Source of the DNA: Dipylidium caninum
Taxonomy: Eukaryota > Platyhelminthes > Cestoda > Cyclophyllidea > Dipylidiidae
Length of the DNA: 64,000 bases
NCBI GenBank assembly: GCA_017562135.1
Contig: QEYB01000670.1
Coordinates: 1-64,000 of the forward strand
Direction: 5' to 3'
Under the pieces are notes generated by a model that was not told the DNA's origin, searched no databases, and worked only from the letters and a program-made list of their open reading frames with translations. Position 1 is the first letter of the stretch; the number at the start of each line of letters is the position of its first letter. Made by a program: the position numbers and the translations under genes. Positions 13,465 to 25,400 of this stretch are shown piece after piece.

Positions 13465-16400
13465 TCAGTGTTCATACGTGCGCTTCAGTTGGACCAAGTA
13501 GCGCAGACGTATTTGCCGTACGTCGTACACGATGAACTCGTTGTAATAAAGGGAGCAATTGGCTACCTTGGAGTCGATCATCTTTCCGCACGGCACCACA
13601 GTACCGTCGTCGCTAGAGTGGACGACAGAAAAAGCCAGTGACTAAGTAATCCTCACCCATCATATCTTTCGCACAGTACACCTCTCCGCCAAAGCACACA
13701 GAAACTCCACCTATGTAGAAACGGTGGTACTTCGTCTTGAGATCTCAAGCCAACAAGTGGGAGGACTCACAGAGTAATCCAAGTGGACGGATCCGGAGTT
13801 GAGCTGCCAACTCCCTGTACACTGTGCTTCCCCTCGGGTAACTTGTCGGCATGATAATCACCATTGATAAGAGGATTTATTTCTCCAAGGGACACCTAAA
13901 AAGAGGCAACATCCACGCAATGCAAACACACTCTGGCCAAACTGACGCCGGTTTCACAGTCCCGTCCCACATGCTCCCACAAATGCCCTCCAGACATCCA
14001 CAGAGGTCCAAGTGCACCTAACAAAGGGCTCGTTTCCAAGATGTAGAGGCAGGTCATCGTGAAGTTGTTGTCATAAGAGAAACAAGGTCACCGGTAGCTC
14101 AAGCACCCACTGTATTCATTTACAACAACTTTCCACACCCTATCAAGACTCGCTTCAAATACATCTCCTTTTCAATCATGAAGGCAAACAAGGCGAGGAA
14201 ATGTGGCGCAACTCAACGACACATGACAACAAACAGTGAATATTGCTTACAAAGCTCGCCTTCATAACTTCAACTGCTTGAGCAGTTTTATGGATGAGAC
14301 AGCATTTCCTAGTATGCTCTACTAATTCGACTCACCGTGGTGGGCCCCAGAATTCACCAAACCAAATTAAATGGGAAAAGTGCGCATAGTCAGATACTGG
14401 TTAAGGGGGCGACACCTACCTCACAGAGAGCCATAATGCCGATATTGTCGATGTTCGTTGTTATAGAGTTAGCCGCGACATAGGCACAGTCAAAGAAGGA
14501 GACACCTTTGCCAAACATGTAACCTGAATGGGGTGCCTCCGGAGGGGCTATCTTTAAACCACGACCGAGGATTCCCATCCAATCGGTCAACCGGCTCCCG
14601 TGCCACAGCAGTCGTCTACCAAAACGCAGGTTAGCACTCCTTCATCCACTCTCACTCAATGCGACCCAACCCACCTCAGTGGCAATTAGTTATACATTTT
14701 GAAAGGATCGTATAACCTGACAAGTTTTACACACACACACTAAAAACTCACGTACCTATTGCCATAGTCTTGAAAGGCTTCCGCCTCTCCATCCTTTTCT
14801 AACTCAAAAGTCGCCAACACCTCTAACTTCCAAGATGAATGAGTTTGTCCGTGGCTCATGCGAATATAATTCCTGATTATCTGCAATAGACAAAAAAACG
14901 CCCAGTAAGGCAGACTGTTGTATATTCACATTCGTACGTCATTGTGCTATAGCAGATAAAGAACCAAGGAGCCTTAATGAATGAGAAGACTGATCCGAAC
15001 GGTCATTGATAGAAAGGTTCAATAATGAAAACTTCTGTCTTTACACAACCATCCGACACCCATAAAATAAAATTTAACAATGTCCTACCTCATCTATCCT
15101 GTCGCCAGAGGCAATCGGTTTTATCCCGCATTTCAGATTAGCGTAATTCTTGTCTGCCGGATGCATATCCACCGTCTTACTCTCCGTCTTAATGATGCTG
15201 AAGGCGGCTTCGATGTCTTCCAAGGCTTTGAGAAGTTCTAGCTCCGAGCGCAACATTTCCGGAGTCGATATCAGAGGAGGAACTTTCATTCTGTAAAGTA
15301 AACATCACAACCACTCGGATAAGTCTCATAGCTGGGCTAATAGTTGAGCCCAGAGCTATCTCAGCAAACAAGGTTCATCAATAGTGTCACTCATTAGTAG
15401 CACATCGAAATCTGTGCGGCTAGGCTCCATGTGATTACACCACTTCGCTCCAGTTGGGATCAAAAAACCAAATTCTACAGACAGCAATACCCCAAAGTCT
15501 CCCTGTGGCCGTCAAAGTCAACTGCAGCAGTGACAAGAAAGGGCGCGAGAGGAGCTGACTCCTACCCGAAGTCATGGGGAATGCGAGTGTAGTAGGTATT
15601 GCAAGCCTTCAGAAGACGCTCTCGAAGGACATCTTCGTCCTCCTCACTATCAGATACTGCGCGTTTGGCTTTGGTTTTTCTCTTCTTGTTGGTTAAGGAC
15701 AACGTTGTATAATTCTCCAACTTTTCGATGCAAGTTGAAACACACTTCAAAGCTTCGTACCCCGACTTTATCTGCTCCATCGTCAACTTTCCCAATGGAG
15801 CTCGACGCGCGTCGTAGTTCATCTCGCGCATCTGATGTTCCATTGTCCTCACATCGCTAATTAGCAGCATCACCGCCTATTTTAAGGCATCGACAAATGG
15901 AAAGATTGGTTGCTGATACAACTGGATAGCAAGCAATAATTCCAACTCTTACTTACACAGTGGTGAAAATCTTTGTCAACTACCACAAAAACATTCCCAC
16001 ACATCTACAATCATTAGCGCATTGACATGCATAGAAACTCCTCAATTTCGGTGCACACTTATTTGAATAGCATTCGAAACAAACTTAACTCCTTCAGTCA
16101 ATAAGGCATAATAAACACACCAGGACTTGAGGAGGTAGAAGAGACGACACCTCCTCCTTGCATTTCCCTTCCTCCTCCTCCTCCTCCTCGGTAGTCTCCA
16201 CTTCCTTCCAAACAAAATAAAACGCGGTAAATTAGCATTCGCCAATGACTCATTGGAATCACACTGGTCTCCAAGGCTATGTGTATAGCAAAAGTGGAAA
16301 GCTAATGAGTTGACTCAGAATGCGCCCTGTACTTGGTAAGACTCATTCTCACTGTACTAGAGAACTCCCCAAGCGGTAAAACTAAGACTTAAACCAACTT

Positions 16401-17261
16401 ACTCCGAAGTCCTGCTCAATGAGGTCATAATAACCATCGAATTTTGTAAAATTCGTCCGATTCAACCATGAATTGCGTGTTTTTGCTTTAAACTTCGATG
16501 TAAATATCGAAATTGCATGGGTTTTTGAAAAACAGAGCTGAAGAGACGTCTGCGCTGTTTTCCCCACTCGACCCCATCGAAACCACACGAAATAACCACC
16601 TCCACCGTCGTTACTCAAGGACCTGGCCCAGGAAGTACTTGTTATTATTCTGTTGCAAATTAGTCTGTCGTAAAAAACGAAAGAAACAGATTAAGCTCAA
16701 AAAAGAGTAAAGTTGTTTCATTTAACGACGATATAAAAAATAACAGTTCCAAGAAATACGTTACAGCATACAAGGCCAACAGAGAATTTCCTCATCCCAC
16801 TCCTATCTCACTATCAAATGCACAGAAGTGAGTCATTACCACTGGAATATTGTAGTACTCAACAACAAACCTGGTTTAACATGAAGCTGTAAACGACCCC
16901 GTCTTCCTGTAATACGTGGGTGAGACCAACTTTACTCACACACTGAGGATCCACCGGCACTTTTCCCTTAATTATTACTTTCGTCACTAAATTTGTATGA
17001 AGAAACACAAAGGACTTACCCAAGGGTTCATCATTTTTGACATCAGATATTGGCGTAGCGTCAATAGAGTCTGAATTATTGTCTGAATTCTGTCACATAA
17101 GAAAAATAAGTCTCACCCTGGGCCGATGCCCTCAACTTCTTCGATTGAGCGCTTTTACAGGCAGCAGAATCTGTTCTTCGTTTAGCAGCTAAAAGTGTTA
17201 TAAAATTAACGAAATAGAAACTTCTTCTTGGCGTAACATTTGCGCGTGGTAAAGAATACAT
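13465..17261 (-). CDS. PARP2-like ADP-ribosyltransferase with altered active site
   Basis: Nuclear DNA-damage-type ADP-ribosyltransferase. Minus-strand exons: 17261-17117, 17082-17020, 16986-16871, 16649-16403, 15876-15566, 15290-15089, 14880-14756, 14615-14420, 13895-13771, 13612-13465, about 558 residues against 583 in human PARP2. Order: basic N-terminus (AAKRRTD, SKKLRA), linker with VPVDPQC, WGR domain (FRWGRVGK), alpha-helical regulatory domain (APLGKLTMEQIKSGYEAL, YYTRIPHDFG), catalytic domain (LLWHGSR, APPEAPHSGYMFGKG, GKHSVQGVG, NEFIVYD). His (codon 14600-14602) and catalytic Glu (13537-13539) are kept, but the two stacking Tyr positions are Ser (codons 14498-14500 and 14465-14467). 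A KKRKTKAKR plus SDSEEDED stretch is inserted in the helical domain. The WGR exon needs a one-base frame correction near 16612-16620. The first intron reads as only 34 nt. The start at 17261 is the only Met in frame; an upstream exon is possible. Confidence 0.9.
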
Positions 17262-18322
17262 GCACTAAGTTTATATCTATCGGGCTGGAAAACCTAATAA
17301 TTGACGTTTAAGCCAAAAAATGACACAGTACCAGGGGCAAACACTCTTTATTCGAAAATAATATACCGCTAAGCACAATACGTCTAAAAGATAGACGCTC
17401 AATATAACGCAGATATATGTTCATGACTATCTAAGACACAAACGAAAGTTTGGGCAGATACAACGACAGGTACTAGTTCAACAGTGTAAAGATCATTTTC
17501 AAGACCGCAAAAAGATATAGAGCAAGTAGGGAATTACGCATTCAGACCGATAAACAAACAGATAAATCACCGCTTTTTATAATATCCTCAGGGGTCATCA
17601 AGCTAGACAAACAAAACAGTTGTGTTAAATTAAAGGTGGCACAATTTGCTATCGTAGTGACACATGTTAATTATGATGATGCGGACGAGTAATTCCAACT
17701 CATACGAAGTTGTCACGCATTTCCAAAGAGTGATGTATAACTTACCGAAGATAGTACTGTATAATCGTCCATTGATCCACCCAAACCATATGCGCAACCG
17801 CGGAGATCGAAAGTATTGAGCACAGTAAGTATGCATAGGTTATAGGAGGACGGGTCCACCAAGAATTAAACTTATTCGTTCAGTTTTCTTCATTGTGCCA
17901 TACCCCTACTCCGAAACCACTTATGGGTGGAAATAATTGCAAAGAAAAACCTTTTATTTAAGTACGTTTTGCAAAATGAGTCATGTTTTTTTTATAGACA
18001 TTTCTCTCTTATACCTAAAGCGCTTTTTTCACTGTTTATTCGTAAGCCCCATGGTTTGCGATTTCCCTAATCGAAAGTCTCAATTCTTCCTCTAGACGCG
18101 GAAAGGTATTTGATCTTGACGAAGTAATGGTTCAATGAATGTCAAGACCGGAATGTGGCATAGGTAAGGGGATTGACACTACCAAGTCACTGCGTGTCAG
18201 AAGCTACATTACTGCAATATTCTTACATGCATTTATCATTTGTACAGACCAATCAAAATATTCTTCTAATCGAATCTCAAATGTATTATTCGCGTCGCAA
18301 TTTCTCAAGCTTGCAGCAATTG
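17262..18322. other. Intergenic between PARP-like and fucosidase genes
   Basis: About 1.06 kb of AT-rich sequence holding the 5' flank of the PARP-like gene and the 3' flank of the fucosidase gene. I see no further coding exon on either strand. Confidence 0.6.
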
Positions 18323-20517
18323 TCACAGGGGCTTGATGTTTTCCATTCTAACTGCCCACGCCACAAAAGATCCAGGGGGTTGAGCAGGCGGTAAATGGAG
18401 GAGTACAGCTTTGGCCACTGAATCGAGAGTAAAGAGGAGAGTTATTCCACGATCGCCATCCAGAAGGACGAACTTGGACACATTCTTTGTGGCTTGCACT
18501 TGGGCGAGTGACAGTGTGTGATTGCAGCTTTCTCCTGGCCAGACGCTGAAGACAGCGTACACAATTGGATCGCCTTCAGGCACTTTCTTCTGCAAATACC
18601 TGTGTAGGAAGAATTCCTTTACTTCCTCCAGAACATCTGAATAGACTCATTCAGCACATGTCAAAAGCAAGTATCAAGAAATGAAAACCTTTAATAAGGA
18701 GATATCTGCGCGCTAGTGTTTTCAACAAGCTTAGAGGTTACTCGTGTCCTGCTTGACAACCACATAAACGTTGTGAATTACGCACGTTCCTCACCATAAC
18801 TTCCTCCGTTTGCTGTCAACTTGGTAGCGCCAGGGCGTCGTCTTATAAATGGCCTCGCCATTAGACTTTAACCACCGGCCCATTGTCAAAAGCCGCTCCT
18901 CGTATATCGGTGGAATTGTGCCCCATGATGTGGGGCCCACGTTGACCAAAAGATTTCCACCGTAGGCGACCACATTGATGAGGGTCTCTATCAGCTCCTG
19001 CATTGAAACATCCGATAGTATATCGAAAAACCGATTATATCCATAAGAACATTCATGTATATGTCGTGTTTTTGTCCTATTTCTGTCGACCCCCTTGCAT
19101 ACGCTTTTGACTTCCCTTCTAATAGGAAATGAATCATGGTGCTTATTATCGGCCCTCGCTGAATATCGAGTAAACGTTAAGTGAGAAAATTGGAAGTGGG
19201 AATGGATAAGCTACTTCGTCAGATAGGTAGTCGGCCAAACGGCTTTCGCGTCTGAAGCCCCATGACTGGCGATCCAGAGTAATGCAACTTTCCCACTTGT
19301 GAGAAATCAATTTGCCAGGGTGGAACCTATCCGCACAGTTGAAAAAGTCTCCGTGTTGACAATCCGCATCAGAGCCCCAACGATCGTTAACCACTACTTC
19401 GTCCTTAACCGGTGAGTCGTTGTACAGCCACGCGATAAACTCCTTTGCCTTCCAGTAATCGCTTGTTGCCGGTGCTCCGTCGGACCACACCACACTCGGA
19501 TGATAGCGGTTCACGAGGTCCATCAGTTCTGGCATCGTTTTCCTGTCTACAAAAGTCTGAGACGAATGCAGTGAGGAGAACATGACAAATGAGCTTAGGG
19601 CAGTTTACAATCTTTAGGAAGTTCCAATCACACCTGTTCCTTGTAGCCAGACGCCTCGTCCGCAAGGTAAAGGGGATTAAACCATTCGAACATGGAATGG
19701 TATACGCCAAACCGTAGTTTATTCCTAGAACGAATAGCTTTGGCCAAATCGCCTACGAGATCACGTCGTGGCCCCACGTCGGCGGAATTCCAATTCCAAG
19801 AAACCGGTGAGGGCCAATTGCAATAGCCCTCGTGATGTTTGGCGGTGAGCACCACGTATCGCGCTCCCGCGGCCTCGAAGACGTCAGTCCAGTGTTGGGG
19901 GTTAAAGAACTCGGCGTGGAAGTTTTGTGCAAAGTGGGGATAGGAGAAGTCTGACGCATAATAAGTCTGCATGTACACCCACACACGGGGATCTGGAGGT
20001 TTCCCTTGCCAGTACCACCAAAACCATTCGCTCCTGCATCATAAAATTAGAGTGACAGTAGAAATGTCTTAAAAGACAGTTGGGAAATTAACGTAACCTA
20101 TGATTCATTATTCACAAGGCAACCTTATGTAAAGAATTTGAATATTTATCACATTTACGGCACTTTTCGAGCAATATGAATCGAAAGGAAATGATAACTC
20201 TGGGCTACTTCACATATGCAAGTACATGAGTAGGAGAGGTTAGAGTGGCGGAGATGTGTCCTGCCAAAAAGACATGGTTTAAAGGATTTTGTTAAAGATT
20301 TATGAAAATACCTTTCATTAGTTATAACTCACACGTAACTTGGAACGGAGAAGACTCCCCAATGGACAAAGATTCCTATCTTTTCTTCATCGTACCATGA
20401 TGGCAGAGGTCGTTTGTCCAATGATTGCCAGTCAGGGGTGTATGTGTTATTCCTGTAGCCCAACACCCCACAGGCCGCACTGATGACAATAGCGAGTCTA
20501 AAACACCCGGTGCACAT
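18323..20517 (-). CDS. Alpha-L-fucosidase (GH29), complete
   Basis: Lysosomal or secreted glycosidase removing terminal alpha-L-fucose from glycans. Minus-strand exons: 20517-20333, 20033-19634, 19556-19215, 18997-18795, 18599-18323; phases chain exactly and give 468 residues, the usual family length. It begins with a short signal peptide ([20 protein letters not shown]). Seen in order: [67 protein letters not shown], the nucleophile segment [57 protein letters not shown], and a C-terminal beta-rich domain ending RMENIKPL. All the family landmarks I looked for are present, so an active enzyme is likely. Confidence 0.96.
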
Positions 20518-21831
20518 ACAGCAGTGAACTGGAGGCAGGCCAAGTGAAATGACAAAAAGTAATGTTTGGTGTTGTTTACGTTATGGTACAATGGTGGACA
20601 GAGAAATAGAGAATGTAAACGAATGTTAAAGTGAAGAAGAGCGACGTTCGCATGCCTAAAATGGGCAGAGGCTTACTTCAGTCAAGGGTTCTTATTTGTT
20701 TTCATTCAGTCTTTCTTCATGACTGTACGATCTGTAGCCGTTACTGGAATAACGGCGAATGACAAGTTAGTAGGCATAAGAGTCATTCGAGCAAGTCTTA
20801 GCCTGTGTTCATTTGCTTATTTTCAACACATCTGTACCATCATCAAAATATAAAGTTTAAGTGGGCTTGAACCTTGTGGTACGGCCTTTCCTCGAAGCTA
20901 TACCCTCAGTGCTAACACTAATACGATAATAGTAGGATATGAATTGACGGATTCCATCGATTCCATATAAATTCAGTTTAAATCCTGAAAGTGGCGTCCA
21001 CCCGCCTAACTTGAGGCTAGTGTACTACTATCAACCCAATATTGTGTCCATTCATGTATCATGGTAATGGGCACTGTTTTAGTAAATGAAGCCCTCTGTA
21101 GAATAGCATGTGCGATACCGTTAAAGGATCCATCCAAGTCAGATCGCACTTACAGAGGCGAGATAATTGAATATAATCCTCCCCCGCTTACTACACGTAG
21201 GCAAGTGGTCAGACTGATGGCCTGACTCAAACACCACGCCATCCTATTCGATCACGTACTGTGCGCAAACAATACTGACACCAGAGCTAAGTGTGGTCAG
21301 ATGAGGAAGCTTAACCCATCCTCATTACATAGCCATCACAATGCAGGCTCTAGTCTGAGATCTTGTCAACACATCATGAATTTGTACTCATCTGCCAACA
21401 AGGCAATAGGGCCTTCGCCCTAAAAGTATTAACGAAGTGTAGCGTAAAAAGATTGTGAGTACAATTATCTTCAAAAATTCCTGTGCGCCAGAAATTTTAA
21501 AATGCATTCGTCAACGTTTCTGCAAAAGAGGTTCCCAGACGGGTATTCTGTCGAGCGATTAGTATTTTTTATTCCCCTGAGGAAGATTCGCATACGGTTG
21601 CTATCCACCTAATCACTTAGGCTGTACGTTTTGTCAAACTGGCTCGCAATTGCGTGAAAGAATTTAGCATGTGGCTAATATTACAAACATGTCTTTACAA
21701 CTTATCATTTGGTCGTTAATTCTTTCTTACTTGATGCACCACTATTCCGATAGAGTCGTCATCGAAGCATCTTGAATTTGTATATATTAAACAAGTTATA
21801 AAGTCTATTAAATATTTGCCACTTTGGGGAT
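20518..21831. other. Intergenic, no gene recognised
   Basis: About 1.3 kb, AT-rich, between the fucosidase start and the small minus-strand gene. I searched it for the missing first half of the MARCH6 RING-CH domain (C-x2-C, then PCxCxGS) on the plus strand and did not find a convincing exon. Confidence 0.55.
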
Positions 21832-22289
21832 TCATCTAGTCTGCAGTAGCTTATTAATTTTACATGATGTGCCCTTATAATAGGTGGTTGATCGGCGCAT
21901 TTTCTGAAGGCTGTTGTTCGGAGATTTGTGACTTTGGCTAGACATGCCTTCTGACGACGGCGGTATGTAGTTACCTTTGGTACTGTTACCTTCAAACTTA
22001 ATCGCATTCATCCCATTTGGCGGTCCTATCATATGTTCTTATTCCCATTACCTGTTTCAATATTGTTGTAATTCCTTCCCTCTTTCGTTGTCATTAGTTT
22101 TGACGCAAAATTTCTTTGAATAGGCGTAGAAACTGCGTTTCTAGACGAAGATGGTGTGTATGTCTTTTTACTGTAGACTTTTGTCGCGTTTGTCGCTGTG
22201 AGGCCACTTCCTCGCAACCCCTCTTTTATCCTTGCATGTGTACCGGAAGTATTAAATACGTTCATCAAGAATGGTGAGTTATACGCCAT
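21832..22289 (-). CDS. Small uncharacterised Ser/Thr/Asn-rich protein, possible 26-nt intron
   Basis: An 86-codon open frame (Met at 22289) is low in acidic residues and rich in S, T, N, K. If the segment 22051-22026 (starts GTAATG, ends GATAG) is spliced out as a 26-nt intron, the frame continues from 22025 to a stop at 21832 and the protein becomes 143 residues of uniform composition (starts [16 protein letters not shown], ends KINKLLQTR). No domain is recognised, and there is no signal peptide or membrane segment. It sits head to head with the first recognised MARCH6 exon, about 120 bases away. Evidence for coding is limited to frame openness, composition and the in-phase splice. Confidence 0.4.
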
Positions 22290-22411
22290 TTTTACACATA
22301 CTTTCTAGTTAAGAAGTGCAATATATCGCTAGATAGTAACATTAGTCACATTTCCACTTGGATCATAAGTGTTCACAACCTCAAAAATAACTGAAGGTTT
22401 ATATTGATTAG

Positions 22412-25400
22412 CTTAGTCCAGTGGCTTCAGTACAGCAAACGGCAGACCTGTGAACTCTGCAACCACCGATTTACCTTCAAACCTGTCTATGCTCCTCACA
22501 CTCCTTCGGTGGTGCCTCTCGGAGTGCTTTTCTTCGGGCTGCTAACGGCTCTTCGCAATGTTGTTTTTCGCTCTTTCCATCTTCTCGCTGTCTTAATATC
22601 ATGGTTATTCGTGGTACCCCTCACTGTGTCTCGAATCTATAAATGCTTTTTCTCAGGCAATCTCGTCGGTCTTTTATCGCTTCCTTTGGATATCCTCTCC
22701 ACAGAACATGTTATTCAAGATTGCATACAGGTGTGCCCTCTATTCATGATTTTCCATTCCATAATCTGGAGTGTATCATTTTTGGATTTGTTTATCATTT
22801 CATTATTGCTGGTAGCTGCTTACTACGAGAATTGTGGTAATACTTAGTCGGGTTTTCAAAATTAAGCGTTATTTGTCCATTATTATGGGTATTTATGTGT
22901 GTTTTCAATACCAACAGTAAATTTTGCGATTAAAACAATTGCTTATGATTTTTTGCGTTTGCGAGTTTTCGCTTAATGCCGTTCGCAGTTGAATTTGGAA
23001 GCTTAAGAGTTGCAACGAGTTATTAATTATTTTGTCCTTACTCAAAACACATTCCTTTTATATTTAGGGTTTCCTAATCGTCTTGGTTGCACTTACTGCG
23101 CTCTTCGGTTGCGTTTGGCTACGGGAACAGCTAGTGATTGGTGGAGAGCCTGATTGGCTAACTGATGAAGGTGTAGAGGAGGAGTACAGAGGAGCGGAGG
23201 GTTTGAGAGAGATAGCGGCTCCCCAGCAAGTTCCTGTGGCTGGTCCCGCGCCCGCTGCTGCGCCCGCCAACAATGTTGTTAATCAGCTTAATGCCGGTTA
23301 GTATTCGAGGTTAATTTGCTTGTTAAATTCCGGGTTTTCTTGATCACGAGTTAGCTTGTCGTGCACGGTGCTCTTGTACTATTGTTCTCACTATCGCAAG
23401 GTTCTGTGGAATTTCTTGTTTGTTTAAGTGTGCTTTGTATAACCTATTCTTATTTTACGGTGAGATCAGAATCCTACTCAACATCGGTGATTTATGAAGT
23501 CCCAGTTGTTATTTATTTGATTCGCTGCTTGCAGAAAACAAAGTTTTTTACTTACCATTTGAATTTTTGGCTGTTTGGTATTATTTCTCATAAGAATTGA
23601 GTACTATTTTCCCATGGGCACTGTTCAATCAAAAATTTCAAGTGGCGTGTTCTGGTGCGTCCAATAAACTTTTATTTATGGTGAACTGAGCGTGTGTGTA
23701 AAAATGGGCTTTCTTTAATATTAACACAGACCTTCTAACGGAGTGTCCCTTTTTTAAAATAAAACTAGCCTCTTCTCATCTTACTCTAACGATTGTTGGT
23801 TTCATGTCAAGTAATTATTTGTCCGTATTTTTGCATAGAGCCAGATGAGGGGGAAGGTGGAGTATTGCAAGTGCCTGCACTTCCACAAGGGCAACAGCAA
23901 GAGCAACCACCGATGGCTGATGGGGCGGTACCGGCGGGTGATAACAATGATGCCGAATTTGACGCAGGTGCTGCTGCTGTTCCGCCTCTCACATTGGAAC
24001 GCATCTTTGGTTTGGACGGAACCATGACTTTTTTGGAACACGTACTCTGGATTATTGTTCTAAACATCCTTTTTATTCTTTTCTTCGGTGAGTCCCAATT
24101 GCCATTCCCAAGGTTCATTTTGAATGTCTATGACAGCCAACGCTCTAATACGCCAACCTTTTAGCCTCTTTCCCCTTCTTCACGGGACGTACAGTGATAT
24201 CTGCGCTGGGCATCAACACCTCAGTAATCTTTTTGATTAACTTGAAATTTTAATTTTTGCTTTTTGACCAGCTTCCATAGGCAAATTAAGTACGAGATCG
24301 TTCGCTATCAGCTTCAACCTAACGTATTATTTGTTTTGCTCTTGCATGCATATATAAAAGCATTAAAGATTTGAGTTTCGAGCAGCATTCTCGAGGAGTT
24401 AAAAACAAATCGCCTTTAGAAGAATAGGTATCAAATGCTAGGATCTCATGAAGTTGAAAGTTTTTCTCAAAAATCTGTAATAAATACACTTGTTTCCGAT
24501 ATTCGGCTCGGGTTTCAACTCAATAACGACCGTTCTATTCTTACGCCCCTATGTCCACCGTCTACTTATTTTGTCTGGTCATCTTTTATAAAAACTCATT
24601 CTTTTTATATTTCAGTCACACACTAAGCTGTATGGTGGCTTTAAGTCACGTAATTAACTCTTTCACTGACATAAAACAACTTTTTAAAATCCAGTTGAGG
24701 TTTTGTCTACTGATTCGTTGACTAAAAGTGTACCGCGTTAACACAACTTAGCCGACATGTGACAGCTCTCCTGCTCGATGCACGACGATACATCGTTTTC
24801 ATGTTCGCTATTACTCGGCTAAGGCAATATTGCCCTTTTTGTTGATGATCGTCCTCGCCCCAGTTGTTTGATCTTTGTGTGCATACCACGGTTTTTTAGC
24901 TCTTGGTTCTAATATATAGCCTTGGCACCGTTGCTCATTTTTTATCACAAAGTTAATATTTTAGATCCTCACCCCATTGATTGAATTGATTCTGTTCTCC
25001 TTCATTGGTTACGTCGTTATGGCTTCGCTCCTTATTACATCTCACTACTTGTTCAAAATACTTGGCCTACCAAGGTTGGTGAATAGGGTACTAATATCCG
25101 GCTGTATATTTCTTTCCCAGTCATCGATTTGCTAGACATCTTTTTTCGTGCCTGGAAAATTTTCAGATCGTAATTTATAAGTATATCAATTGGCGCCCCT
25201 TTCCCGCCAAATAGTGTAATTATCGCCGCCTGCTGGTTATTCTCATTTAACTATTTTGTTAAGACTAGAGAAAGCAAATGTTTGTTGCCACTGCATGCTG
25301 TCACTTCCTCTAAGCAAGGTAACCCTAGCCTTTTTCATATTTTTAGGTCCGTTTATTATTACGCTGGGCTGTGCTATGTTTACATAAAGGTGCCCATTAT

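Noticed and set aside
20722..20740. Cys-rich string CTICSR as a possible RING start for MARCH6
   Set aside because: A stop follows within about nine codons, and no PCxC or GS motif follows.
21622..21660. Cys string CTFCQTGS resembling the PCxCTGS part of a RING-CH
   Set aside because: The frame closes at once, and upstream zinc ligands and splice sites are missing; probably chance.
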